Notes under the pieces: generated by a model
What the model saw: only the letters and a program-made list of their open reading frames with translations
The model's database searches: none
What the model was told of the DNA's origin: nothing
NCBI GenBank assembly: GCA_963965975.1
Contig: OZ014414.1
Location: 5,555,501-5,619,500 of the forward strand
DNA from: Xestospongia bergquistia
Taxonomy: Eukaryota; Porifera; Demospongiae; Haplosclerida; Petrosiidae
DNA length: 64,000 bases
Reading direction: 5' to 3'
Shown: positions 1 through 12,421 of the stretch, one piece after another
Position numbering within the stretch: position 1 is the first letter of the stretch
How the letters are laid out: every line of letters starts with the position of its first letter
Translations under genes and position numbers: made by a program

Positions 1-953
1 GAAGTGCCACAGGCAACAGTTGGCTTCGTTGCCAGGACAATTTTGTCATCCCATAGTACATCAGAAAAAATTTCGTTAGGCCATGGACAGTGCCGAAAAA
101 CGTCCAGCTGATTCACAGTAATAGTCATTACCCATATATGAAGGCAGAGTAGCTTCAGAGCCACTGTTGCAAGGACAGTTTTAATGATTTTTACCCTATT
201 CACTGTTACCACATACGTAAGTCCATTTGTGTTTCAGAGGATTACTACAATGAGTTATTGAGATGCCATCAACATAATATCCATCAATATTGTCATTATT
301 ATTGTTATCGTTAGGATAAATGCCATCTGCAATTCTATACTGATATTCTCTGACTTGTCCACAAATACGTTGATAAGAAATACCATGAGTATTAAGAACT
401 GCACTGTTACAATCACCACTACTACTGTTAAATCTGTCACATAATGGATGATTTATACTACTGAAGTTATAAGTATAGAGTCCAGGTGAACATGTAGCAT
501 TAGGTTTACTCATGTTCAGATAGCCCACTCTCACCCAGCCTTCCTTACCATCACAGCTACTACCCTCCATATCACAGTAGACTGATATTAAAGAACCATT
601 AGGAGCTTGTATTGTGTAGTACCCAGATAGAGCTGAACTGTTTTCTTTGAAGACACAAGACAGTTTGTTTTCTTTGAAGACACAAGAACAGTTTCTGAAT
701 GGAGAATTGAAAATGTCTATGAACTGTGACAATTCTTGTAACTGTCCTACTAGTTCATTGTTAGGATTAAAGTTATTATGACATTTGTCAGAAATCTCAA
801 AACACTTTTGCAATGCATAGAACTTAATACTGTTGTTCATGTACCCCTTTCTAATAAAATCGTTACAATCAGGCAGTAGTAACAATTTGAAGATTTTACA
901 GAGAGAACTGTGCAGATCTTGACCACATTTAAATGATGAAAGATGGACATCAA
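1..953 (-). pseudogene. Fibrinogen-like secreted protein, partial and probably broken
   Basis: The minus strand reads as one long exon starting near 953 after a TAG acceptor and leaving the window at base 1. It encodes a cysteine-rich protein with a stretch (SGYYTIQAPNGS, then VYCDMEG, then GWVRVGYLNM) like the start of fibrinogen-related domains in sponge secreted proteins. Asparagine-rich sequons (NCS, NMS, NATC, NFSS) and many cysteines suggest an extracellular protein. After WTYVCGNSE there is a stop (complement of 196-198) and soon another. In a second frame the family pattern continues (CPCNSGSEATLPSYMGNDYYCES, then an LWD...NCPGNEANCC-like end). The copy therefore carries at least one frame break or stop, or an unrecognised tiny intron. 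Such proteins are thought to act in recognition or adhesion; the exact role is unknown. Confidence 0.6.
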
Positions 954-2399
954 CTACTTGTATATAATTTGTATTATCTGCCAGAAAAAAAATAAAACAT
1001 CGATAGAAATAGAGTTATAATAAGAAATAAATCATATTTTCGTATACAAAAAAATTGTGGTAACTGATATTTATATCACTTTAAAAATTGATTGTTTTAT
1101 TTAACCAATATGTGTACATGGTCATACAGGTTGTATGTAGCAAAGTAACTTGATCCAAAGAAGGTGAAGACAATCCAAATACAATACTGCAGTTTGACTA
1201 TCAATGTACTAGTGAGAGGGATTGCTTTTGTAGCTAACTGTTGGATGTAATGAAAGAAGACATACAGAGAGATATGGATCATCTATATATGTCATATTAG
1301 ATCAATGTACAGATAAAGATATCCTGCAACAAATAAAAAAAATATAAGAGCAACATTAAATCTTGTTGAAGACTGTATAATGTAAATATCATCTAGATTT
1401 AAACAGGCTGTCAAAGGAACTAGCAAACAAAGCATTATCTCTCAAAAATTATTTTTCTCAACTTGAAAAGATTGTAAAACTCTATTAACAAAAATCACTA
1501 AACGAATCAATAAACAAAAACATGAACTAAAAACAGTCACTTCTATCAAAACTCAATCCAATCACTCAATTTACCTAAGACATCTATAGGTAAGTAGTAT
1601 CTCACAATGTTTATTTTCAATAAACATTGTATACTCATATATTTTAGATGTGATATTGAAATTAAAAATATAAACAATAAAAAGCTGTTGAATGTGTACA
1701 AAACTTTGATGATAATAGTTAATACTGCAGTAGTGACATAAACAATGAATTTGTTATTACACTATACATAATTCTTGTAACAAAGAAATTCTAGTTATGA
1801 CTGTCAATCAAAGAACTATAAAAACCTTGTCACAATATGGACAACTAATTACAACAAATATACCTTTTAACATAATTACCAGATGAAATCATCAACAACA
1901 ACATTAACGATGTGAAGGATTATTTCATGTCTGGTATGAATTATTACAGATAGTTATATCAAATATGTATTGTAAAGAAATTATTTTACATATTTTTGAT
2001 ATAAGAAATGAAAAGAATGTGAATGGGCCTGTAAATTATACAACAATGAATATGATATAACATAACTTATGTTAAGATTAGTATCACTAGTATGTTTATC
2101 AAGACAAAGATTGTATAAGTTAAACATGTTTTGTCTTTCAATAACCTTTGATCCAAAATACAATTACAATAATTTCATCACTTATATTCAATAGGACCTG
2201 TATTAACATGAAACATCCTCCCACTACTGAATGGTATTGTAATAAATACTTAACATCTAAGAAGACAAAACACATCATAAGTCAAACACAATTCATACTC
2301 AATACAACAATAGCTTCATTAACAGACTATCTAACCTTATTTCATTATTCCATTACTGTTCACGTGATCGAACCAAATGAATCTTATGAATATTAAGTA
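954..2399. other. Non-coding, AT-rich stretch
   Basis: No convincing exon was found on either strand. Short open frames here are low-complexity and lack domain motifs. The stretch separates the leftward fibrinogen-like gene from the rightward death-domain gene, so it may hold divergent promoters, but no specific site can be supported. Confidence 0.5.
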
Positions 2400-2420
2400 G
2401 TTTCGTTACTCCAACGAAAC
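2400..2420 (+). promoter_or_regulatory. Perfect 8-bp stem hairpin one base before a start codon
   Basis: GTTTCGTT (2400-2407) and AACGAAAC (2413-2420) form a perfect 8-bp stem with a 5-base loop (ACTCC). The stem ends one base before the ATG at 2422 of the death-domain gene. The equivalent site of the paralogue at 12422 has no such hairpin. A role in translation or as a palindromic protein site is inference only. Confidence 0.4.
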
Positions 2421-2421
2421 A

Positions 2422-5400
2422 ATGGCTGCAAGGAATCTTTCTTTTCAGACGTTACCGGTATTAGAAGAGAGACCAACACTTGATGAATTATGCGAACATA
2501 TTTGTATTGGTAGTAAATGGTATCAGTTAGGAATCCAGCTAAAACTAGATCCTAAGAAGTTGCGCGATGATATTCAAAAGTTACAAGATTGTACTTACAG
2601 AACATCAAGGATGTTTGAGTTGTGCTTAGATACCAACCCTAATGCTACCAAAAGACAAGTGGTAGATGCTTTGAGGAAGGAAGTCATCAAAGAAATCACT
2701 ATTGCTCATAATTACGACCTGGTCCTATTAAGAAAATGTTGTATCTCTACTGGTGAGTACTAGTGAATGTGGTTGATAAGATAGTATGTGTCATTTTCAT
2801 TACAGGAATGGACTCCTTAGCTACTGAAGCTATTATTATTCTTTGGCACTATAATGATACACTATCACAGTCTATGATCAATCCTGTAAAAGTGTCTCAG
2901 CTCTTATTTAGTGAGAGATGTATCAATGAAGTGACACTTGATGTAATAGAGACAACAGAATGTACTATGGATGAGAAGAAGACAGCTCTGTTATCTGCTA
3001 TACACACAGCAATATCTTCAGATCACAAGAATTTGAAAGTGTTAGCAACAATACTGTCCAAGTTTGAGGAGATGAAAGTTCTATCTGAATAATTATCAGT
3101 GAATATAGTGAGAGATCATTAATTAATGATTTATCTTGACATTTTTTCATTTAAAGTTCAAAGATTTCCAGAAGACCAGACAACAATATGTAATGTTCAA
3201 GAGGTAGTAATGACAGGTTATAGTAGTCATGAAGATCATGCAAGTGACATTTTATGTTGTCATTATGGCACTCTTTCTCAATCTCTTCAATATCCTATTA
3301 GAGTAGCAGAGATGCTCTGTGGAGAGAGGGTTATTTCAAATGTAACATTGTCTACAGTAAAAACTACTGCAGAATCTTGGTCTGAAGCAGAAGCATCATT
3401 TGTCTTGTTAAGAGCTATACGTCATGGTGTACGTAGTAACTATAGTAACCTGATAATATTTGCTAGTGTACTCTTAAAATTTACTAGCAATGTACCATGT
3501 GCTAAGGATTTGTTGAAGGATTATGGTAAGTACATTAATTTATAATCATAACACTAATATTGACATAGAGAAGGCATTTCTTAATAATGAAATATTGGAT
3601 ATCCACTCAATTAATAATGTAGTTAGTGAAGGTATAATACGATACATTAAGATCATGATATCATTGAGTCAAATTAGATAATTCATCGACTACTACATCA
3701 GTAGCTTCAGTTGATAGCAGTTTAAGTCAAGGTAATAGATAAATTTATATTGATATATAAATTGTCATTGAGAGATCACTTATTAGACCAAACATTATCT
3801 ACAGTTTCAATTGACAACAGTTTAGCCTCAAGTCATGGTTAGTATAACAAGAATATAGGAGAACTATTTATTGTTACTAATTACAGATAATATGTCAAAG
3901 GAAGTTCCGATTCCTCGAAAATTTGGGCCTATTTTTGGATCAATTAAAAGAGAATATGCAATAGCTTTGAGTAATAATTGTTGTTGTTTTACACAAAAAA
4001 ACTGAAACTAAAAGTTGACTTAATCAGTAGCCTCTTTTACAAACAGATGATGTCTCTTCACTATATTTGTCAATAGAGGACAAAAACTGACATTATTTTG
4101 CAGTGTTAATGTAAACCAGACAATTGTTAGTGACAAAATGAATTATTTGCCTTGAAATTTTTCTGTTATACAATATATAGAATTATATAACAAAAAGATA
4201 TGGGTGGAGCACCATTATGGAAGATTGTTGATTAATAATATTATTAAAATATTATTTTTCCTTTATATATTAATTCATATCTATTCAGTCAGTAAACTCT
4301 ACAGTTCACAAGTCTCAAGTTAATATATTAATACCTGATATCCAGTGATATGTTCTGTTAATATGATAGCAATGATAGAATTATATTTATTGTTTCTCTG
4401 TAGTCATATCAATACATGATAGACCCTTTCTGTTAAAATAATTTAATAATCCACGCCTCCATATATATATATATGTGTGTGTGTGTGTGTATGTGTGTGT
4501 ATATTAGCTCGTTGCCATAGTAACTAAACTAAATAAACGGTAATGCTTCCTTTCTTTTTCAGTGTGTTGTATGTGTATTGTAATGTGTTATAGTATATAT
4601 TACTATGTGTGTACTATACTATATACTAACTCTGTTTTTCCAGGAGACACTGGAGGTGTTCATTGGTTTGATAATGACAATATTGTTATACTCACTAGAC
4701 CAAGTGTAATAGAAAGTGAAGATGTTATAAGTAAATTAATAAAAGAACAACAAACAGGAAAAGAATAGAGTATTCGTCTCTTCTCATCATCTCCTGAAAG
4801 TACTGCAATTATTATAAACAATCTTAATAAATGTACAGTGTTGAGTCTTAATATATGGGACACTTCGTTGGACAGTAAGTGTGTATCCATATTATCAGAG
4901 ATATTAAAAAATAATAAAACAATAAAGACACTAGAGCTGGAGTCCTCTTCACTTACTGGTGGTATCAAACAAGTCAGTGATAGTCTCTTTAATAATAAAA
5001 CACTTGAAGAGTTATGGTTGTCTAGTGTTACTGGTATCACAGATGAAGATATGACTCACTTATTTACTATGTTATCAAGTAATACAACTTTAAAAGAACT
5101 ATATCTCTCCGATTGTAACATCACTAATAATGGAGTACAATATATTTGTGAAGGACTTACTAAAAACCAAACATTGACTATGTCAAGCATCAGTCGAAAT
5201 CATCAGATCACTTCAGTTAGTACCAGTACAATAGCAGATCTCTTACAAACAAGTACATCACTAACAAGACTATATCTTTATGATACTTCACTGAACAATG
5301 ATGATATCAAGACAATATGTACATCACTTACTAAAAATACTACAATAAGGAAACTATGCTTATCAAGACAACATGAAGAGTATTGTAAGAAGTTAGACAG

Positions 5401-5440
5401 TTATCAAGTTATTAAAGACAGACTTGCATTTGTGTATTAG
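2422..5440 (+). pseudogene. Copy A: death-domain / CARD-like / LRR gene, decayed paralogue
   Basis: Exon 1 (2422-2752) encodes a death-fold domain (PTLDELCEHICIGSKWYQLG). A 53-base GT-AG intron leads to exon 2 (2806-about 3100) and then exon 3 (about 3157-3525), each a CARD-like helical module (VKVSQLLFSERCINEVTLD; DILCCHYGTLSQSLQYPIRV). Small serine/threonine-rich exons follow near 3680-3840. A fragment at 3888-3985 (IPRKFGPIFGSIKREYAIAL) matches exon 4 of copy B and then stops; the rest of that domain and the coiled coils are absent. An LRR exon runs 4644-5440 with repeats such as LYLSDCNITNNGVQYICEGL. Lesions relative to copy B: about one base lost near 3090 together with loss of the exon 2 donor, and a TAG at 4766-4768 where copy B has TGG. 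It was probably an immune-type scaffold and is now likely non-functional. Confidence 0.75.
4463..4502. repeat. (TA)n(TG)n microsatellite
   Basis: Alternating purine-pyrimidine run: TA repeats followed by TG repeats with one interruption, inside the last intron of copy A. Confidence 0.9.
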
Positions 5441-5597
5441 TATGTAGTTTGTTGTTTATTCTTAATCTGTCTTCTCCCTCACTTCTATTTTGTCTTTAAA
5501 TTTCAAACTGTCAATTGGCATTTGTGAGATTATATGATTTTATATGTAAAATGTTACAGTACAACAATATATATTTATGAGATAGAGACGTTTGCTC

Positions 5598-6515
5598 ACT
5601 TACATATAGATTTCAAGTGACGCTGGTAGGAGAGTGTTTTGTTTCTACAAATGTGATATTGGGACATCAGGGATGATGATTTAGCTCTTTTCACTTTAGT
5701 GAATAGGGCATTACATTTGCGGATACAAGAAAGAAGGTGGTTGTTAGCCCAGGGTGGAGAATTTTAAATAGGCACTAATTTAGATGGGATGGTGCGATTC
5801 ATTACTTCAATAAAGACTTCTTTAAACATGGACCAAGAGTAATTGACATCAGTGGAAGATAAGAGAGAGTCCCAGGAGAGCTGCTTTAAAATCACCTTTA
5901 CTATAAAGCAAAATATTACAAAGGTTCTTAGAGGGTGATTTGAAATGTTGTCTCAGAGGGACAATGAACAGTAATGAATTATGATCTCAAGAAGACAATG
6001 GAGGAAAAACAAAGGAAAGACATGACAAGTTTGAAGGAACAAAGATAAGATCAATAATTGATGGTCTTCCTGAGTGAGAATAATGGGTAGGGTATTTGAC
6101 AATTTGGGAAAGACCAATGGAGTTGGTAAAGTCAAAAAGTTTGGTTAATAGGAGAGAAGGGCTCATAAAATTTATGTTAAAATCACCAGTGAGAAAAAAG
6201 TTTTGCATATGATCATGGCTTAGAGATGTTAAGAAATTGATTTTAGATGTCCAGGGGGGATCCATTGTCATTTGGAGGCCGATAGAAAGAGCCAAGTGTG
6301 AGTGAGTAATTAGAAATACTGATAGAGAGAAGAATGAGTTCAAGATTCGAGGGGGATGGGATTACTTTGAATGAAAGTGAAGATTTAATATAAACAGCTA
6401 TTCAACCACCATGGCGGAAACGGTCTTTACGAACACAGTTGTAGTTAGAAATAGATATCTCATTATCAGAAATGTCAGGAGACAACCAGGACTCAGAAAT
6501 ACAAACATATCAGGC
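5598..6515 (-). mobile_element. LINE fragment: AP-type endonuclease and linker, no reverse transcriptase
   Basis: Reading leftward from 6515, the minus strand shows an endonuclease of non-LTR retrotransposons: SESWLSPDISDNEIS, RKDRFRHGG, the catalytic LTGDFNIN block, then THYSHSGRPSIIDLIFVPS. After about 200 further bases comes the linker normally lying between endonuclease and reverse transcriptase (WSMFKEVFIEVMNRTIPSK; PPWANNHLLSCIRKCNALF; SLMSQYHICRNKTLSY). It stops at about 5598. A TGA replaces a codon after RFRHGG and other frame breaks are present. The layout is CR1/Jockey-like. LINE copies usually lose the 5' end; here it is the 3' part that is missing, so a later deletion is likely. 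It lies just after the LRR exon of copy A. Confidence 0.85.
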
Positions 6516-8129
6516 ACTCCTCTATAAGCAAAGGTCTGGCCTCGCGAGACTACTTTTAGATATGTTGTTGCGATTATGCATGGATTCTATGGGTAACGTA
6601 GTACCTGCTGACAAGTTCAGGATAGAAAACAATCAATAGTTAGTACTTTTATGAATGGATTTCTTTGTATGATTTGTACAACATATAATAACAACAGTGA
6701 TTAAAGTAAGCAAGATTTATAGCTTTAATTTGTAAAAGTGTCAAAAATTATCATAGAAATAAATCCACCTGTAAAAAATAGAAGTTGACTTTATCTTTTA
6801 TTTTTAAAAATTAACCCTTCTAGGTTCTTATTGTTATTAATTTATCTCTCTAAAGTATTGCAGTTATTAAATAGTCAAATTACATTTCTGCAAAGTACTT
6901 GCTTAAAAATTTAAAAAACATGATAAATTATTTCAACAACTATCTTCACGTGATTGTTTCAAAAAAGCTAAAAAGATTTCTGACATTTCTACCTTATTAA
7001 TCCCAGACAGCAATATTTTTCGTGTTACCTTTTCTTCAAAGTTTCAACTGTTCTACATTTTATTTCCTTTAGTGGTATGTATTGTATTCAAGGTTACTAG
7101 GTGCTGTTAATACCTAGTGCTCCTTCAATCAGGCTACCTAATAATCATTTATCTCACGATCATAGTCAGCATTATTCCTATAATTTGGTTAACCAGTTGT
7201 GTTATAGTGTTTTTCATTGATCCACATGCCAAGTTATTAACTGACATTAAATCACAATAATATAAAAACTCTGTACTGTGTTTTGAATCTTGTAATTGAC
7301 AAGCTGGAAAAATCATAATTATTACATACTTTTAGTACATTTATAGATATTTACATATGTACACCATGTATGTACATATGTAGTGTATACTTTAGTATTC
7401 TGGAGTGTGTGTAGTTCTTCCTTTAGTCCATTCTAGTTTATATTAATGTTTACATATTGTTATGACTAGTATGCGTGCTCTCATTATACTGGATGTTCAG
7501 TAGCTAGAGTTTATATTAGTAAATACTTGTAATTGAAAATTGTAAAATAAAATAAAAACATATGAAAAAAGTGTATTTACAGTCTCTATTAATTATGTGC
7601 TATAATATATGTGTGTATGCTGTATAATATTTATATGCACTTGGTATGAAATTATGTTGTATATACTAATATTACATATTTATCCATCTCTATTATTTGC
7701 CTTTAAAGATATTGTTGAATTTTCTTAGTATAGATTTATTAACCCTTTTTAATGATAGAAACGAAATCACATCATAAGCTCTTATTACTATAATTATGGA
7801 TGATAGAATTTGCATCATAGTAGATAGTTTGCTTCAGTGTCATATTGAGAGTTGATAGACACCAACTGTGCTCTATAACTTACATTGCGAGGATTGACAT
7901 TAATAATCTAACTTCTTGTTAACCCAACACTGTCATTCTGTACTGAGTTTGCAAATTTTGCACAACTACTACTGGAGCTGTTGAACACCCACACATGGTA
8001 AACCACAATACGTTTGGCAAGTTCTTGCTCACCATATGAAGACCAAAAAGGTGGAGCTTGAATTTATTGGACAGTAAATAATTATGCAAATTATACAAAC
8101 TACTAGTATAGAAGTCAAAAATATCAGTT
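6516..8129. other. Non-coding, AT-rich stretch
   Basis: No exon-like sequence was seen. The segment 6540-6570 has a CG-containing patch (GGCCTCGCGAGACT) unlike the surroundings, possibly an old transposon end. A few short direct repeats of TACATATGT type occur near 7350. Confidence 0.45.
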
Positions 8130-8211
8130 ATGAATGTTAATGGAAGGTATAGTTATCCAGCTGTTGATGATAAGACAACACTGGCAGAGATATTGGGGAG
8201 GGGGGGGGGGG

Positions 8212-10939
8212 CAGGGGCACTTGAGCCCCCCACTTTTTTAATGGGGGGGGGGGTGGCCCCACTTTACAAAGAAGGCAATTATATACGTGGGTGGGATATA
8301 ATCAGTATAGTGAAAACAATTGTCTGAACTGTCTGACAGCTGCAATTTCAGATTTTACACTAAAATAATGTACAAATTATACACACATGCATGCAATAGT
8401 TAAGAGTTAGCACCTGGAGTGTAGGACTCAGTTCAGTAGTGAGTAATGGCAACCAAGAGCAAGCAACACTAGATCTGTTTACTGTATTCAGGGAAGAAAC
8501 TGATACTGTTGAAATAAATGAAATGAGTACTTCATCTAATGGAGAAAATTCTGTGAGCTTAGAGTCTAGTGAAGAAACTGTTAGCCATGTAGGTCTTAGT
8601 TAATTAGCCACTACCAGTGGAGAAAAACGTGTTGAAATGTATAATCCTACAACATCAAATAGCTCAGGTTTATGCTCAGCTCAGTGATGTGTTGATGAAT
8701 CCAATGTATTTCAACCTAAGGACAACCCTACAATTAAATCATTAAAAACCAGTGGCCCTGCTGGGAAGACAAGAAATTTCCAACTGTCGTGGTACAGTCA
8801 GTTTCCATAGATTAGTGTGTGTGTGAATCACAAAAGAGTATTTTGTCTCTACTGTCGATATGCTGAAAAACATCACTGCTTTATGCAAGTGTGGTGACAA
8901 GGTTTTCACTGAAGTAGGGTTTCACAATTGGAAGAAAACCATTGAAAAGTTTAAAAGTTATGAAAGTTCTCATTTTCACAAAGAAGCACAGCTAAAATGG
9001 GTTGCTCAAGAAAGACCAACAATTGGCACTTAACTAAGTGTACAAATGAGCAATATAAACAGAAAGGAAGAGCGGGTTTTTTGAAGCAGTTGAGAATTAT
9101 ACAATACCTAACTCAGCAAGGTATAGCACTACAAGGACATACCAAGATAGAAAGTAATCTTCAACAACTCATGTTGGCATGGAGCTATGATAGTGAAGTT
9201 ATCAAGACATGGATATCTGAGAATCATTATACTTGCCACCAGACTGTCAATGAGCTAATTGAACTGGTGAGGCAGAATTTGTTGTGGTCTTTGTTGCTGA
9301 AAATTTAGAAAGAGTGTCCACCATGGTATTCTATAATTGCAGATGAGGCCACAGACGTGTCCAATACTGAGCAGCTTAATTTATGTATTCATTGGGTGGA
9401 TAGTAAATATGTGATTTATGAAGAACCAGTAGGTTTATTCAGAGTACCTGATACAAAAGCCGAACACTTTTTACAGTGATTAAAGACTTTCTGATAAGAT
9501 GTTCTCTTTCAATTGATATGTGCTGAGAACAGGCTTATGATGGGGCTGCGAACATGCAAGGCCACTGATCAGGAGTTACAACACGATTCTTTGCCATTAA
9601 TCCTGCTGCTGTGCCTGTGCATTGTTATGCACACTCATTAAACTTATGTCTTCAAGACATTGGCAGAAGTATCATTTGCATTAGAGATGCCTTGGAACTT
9701 GTGTGTGAAGTGTGAAAGTTAATCAAAGTTTCACCCAAACGGCTTTGCCTATTCTCTACAAAGCTTGATGAAACTAACAAAACCACAACCAGTCTTAAGT
9801 CATTATGCATGACTAGATAGACTGCTCGAACAGGTGCTATCAATGCCATTTTGAAATATTACAAAGTGCTCATTAAAACTTTAGAGGAAATTTACGAGAC
9901 AACAAGGGATGACTATGGATTAAAAGCATATGAACTCTTACAGTCATTCGAGAAATTCAACATGCTTTTAAGCCTAATGCTGAGTTTTCAATTATTCTCT
10001 GCTTCTGAACAAGTTTCCCTTTCTCTTAAGAAAAAAATATCAGTATTCGTGATGCACATTCAGCTATGGAAGCTGTAAAGCCACATAATGTTTACAATAT
10101 GAAAATGAGTTTGATCACATCTATACAAGGGTTGTTAGCTTTGCTGAGACGCATGAAATTGAACAACCAGTACTGCAAAGGAGAAAAAAACATCCTAAGC
10201 AATATGATAGTTGAGTGAAACCCCATGTTTTTTCTGATGCAAAAGACTACTTTAAGGAATTGTATTATGAAGTGTGTGATCTCTTGTCTGGTGAGCTGGA
10301 AAGTCGTTATCAAGCACAGTACATTTCACCAGCGTAATCCATGGAGCAGCTACTTATAAAAGCAGCAAATAACAAAAATTTTGAAAGTGAGGTGAAAAAG
10401 ATGCAAGAGTCATGCTTTTCAAAAGATATTCCCTTTTCAGAGCTAATCGGGCAACTTCCACTTCTTCATGATATGGTGAAAACTGCTTTGCCAACTGTGA
10501 AGTCGGTCACTTCAATTAATAGTATATGTGACACAATGAGCATAAATGATATCTTTTGTACATCTTGTACTTTGTTTAACATTAACTTCACCAATAATGT
10601 CTGCAAAGTCTGAAAGAACATTTTCAGCTCTGAAGCACCTTTATACTTATGTCCAATCAATGATGACAGAAAAACGACTAAATAACTGCCTATTGCTGCA
10701 CATCCATAAGGAATTCACAGATTCATTAGATTTACCTTCCATTGCAAGAGAATTTATTTCTAAATATGATGAACAAAAAAAGTACTTTGGTAACTTTTTG
10801 GGCTCATGAAGATGTATACTGTGTCCTTTTAAATGTCTTTGAAGTTATCCTTTTTTTAAAAAAAATATTGTTTAATTCTACATATAAGAATTTTTTTACT
10901 GACCCACCCCCCACATTTTGAGTGGTGTGTCTGCCTCTG
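8212..10939 (+). mobile_element. hAT-superfamily DNA transposon, TTF/ZMYM-type transposase, decayed
   Basis: Coding remnants run in the order expected for hAT transposases with an N-terminal TTF-type zinc finger: a finger region near 8750-9000 (LSWYSQFP, VFCLYCRYAEKHHC), a helical region (8997-9308; GCSRKTNNWHLTKCTNEQYK), a catalytic-core piece near 9340-9480 (DEATDVSNTEQLNLCIHWVD), and the C-terminal dimerisation domain at 10594-10809 (SAKSERTFSALKHLYTYVQS; EKRLNNCLLLHIHKEF). Several stops and frameshifts break it. Possible terminal repeats: CAGGGGCACTTGAGCCCCCC at 8212 and, at 10939 reading inward, CAGAGGCAGACACACCACTC. No clear 8-bp target-site duplication was found, so the exact ends are tentative. 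Confidence 0.75.
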
Positions 10940-11098
10940 ATATATATGCATTAAGTTGAAATGATAAAAGAATCCTTTGACTAATTATTGTCATTATACA
11001 ATAGGACTGATAACTAAATGAACAAAAGGGTCTGGACATCATTGATATCAATATTAAATACCTCAATATATACTATATACAGTTATTGAGATAATTGC

Positions 11099-11127
11099 AA
11101 TGTGTGTGTGTGTGTGTGTATGTGTGA
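11099..11127. repeat. (TG)n microsatellite
   Basis: Uninterrupted TG run followed by ATGTGTGAG, just downstream of the hAT remnant. Confidence 0.85.
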
Positions 11128-11399
11128 GCACTGACTATGTTAGAGGTAAAAAAATATGTAGATAGTACAACGAGAAGACATTGTAGTCAAGAGTGGTGCT
11201 GAACATCTTGTAATGTGTAATAAACTGTATTAACTATGTACTTTGGACTATATTGGACTAACTGTGTACTTTTGACTTGTATTTGTAAGACTTCATTGGA
11301 AATTTAAGCAATTGTATGGTTGTACTTAGTTCAGTTCTGTACTAGTTACTAAGTTGTTTCATTTGAGTTCAAAAAAAGACGTAACATTGGCAATGAGGG

Positions 11400-11870
11400 T
11401 GATATTCAACTTTGTCAAGTTCTATCTATCGTTAGTTGTTTTGATGTGGGTTTGTCTTCCTCCACCTGCAATAAGACTTTGTTGATTTTTAGTGCATTTC
11501 CTCTGCAATAAGATTATTACTTTATTCTTTAGTACATTTCCTCTTATTGCTGGCTATTGAGACTTTGAATGTAAACAACAATATGATATTCAAGTGTGTC
11601 AAGTTAGTGTAAATACTATCGTTACTTGTTTTGATGTGGGTGTGTCTTCCTTGACCAGCAATAACGCATTTGTTGATTTTTAGTACATTTCCTTTGCAAT
11701 AAGACCATTACTTCATTCTTTAGTACATTTCCTCTTATTGCTGGCTACTGAGACTTTGAATGTAAACAACAATATGATTTACAAGTGTGTCATGTTAGTG
11801 CAAATACTATTGTTAGTTGCTTTGATGAGGGTGTGTCTTCGCAATAAGGCAATTTGTTCATTTTTTATTT
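11400..11870. repeat. Tandem repeat, period about 186 bp, about 2.5 copies
   Basis: Units begin near 11401, 11585 and 11775 with GATATTCAACTTTGTCAAG-like sequence and share GTTTTGATGTGGG and TAGTACATTTCCTCTTATTG blocks. The third unit is truncated. Copies differ by scattered substitutions, so the array is not very recent. No coding potential is seen. The flanks 10940-11400 and 11870-12420 show no gene. Confidence 0.8.
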
Positions 11871-12421
11871 AATTTGACTATTGAGTCCATTTTTTGTGAA
11901 CTGTTGTAATAATGTATATTAAGAAGTCACATTGAATGGTGTCGTTACCTTATATATGACAAGTTATTATGATTTTAAATTTTTACAAATGAATGTGAAG
12001 CTTGTCATTGTTAGGTTAACTTAAAATACCCTTTTCAGTTTAGTAATAAAATTTATGCAAATGCTTATAATAACCTAACTTTTTAGCACTTATATGGAAA
12101 CAATCTGTTGTAAGGAATTAAGCACAAACTTTCCTGGAGGTCAATGACTGTAGTGCTAGTTTTTTGATTATTATTCATGCTAACAATTTTATGTAAAAAA
12201 ATCGGTTTTTAAGAAAATATGAAAGCGATATATAAAATTTTTTATAAACAATGTATTTTGAAAGGAATAAATTGGCTATCATTTATTATGTTAACTAACC
12301 AATGGAATATTCTGTAATGCACACAACGTTGCTGTAAGTTTTCAGTATATAGCAGCTGCAACTCTACCTTATCCAAAATACTTGAAACCACAAATATTTA
12401 ATAAGGCGTGATTATCTAGTA

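Noticed and set aside
5580-5610. Shared GAGCAAACGTCTCT with 24090-24105
   Set aside because: Only 14 bases match, and the flanks differ; probably chance or a very short relic.
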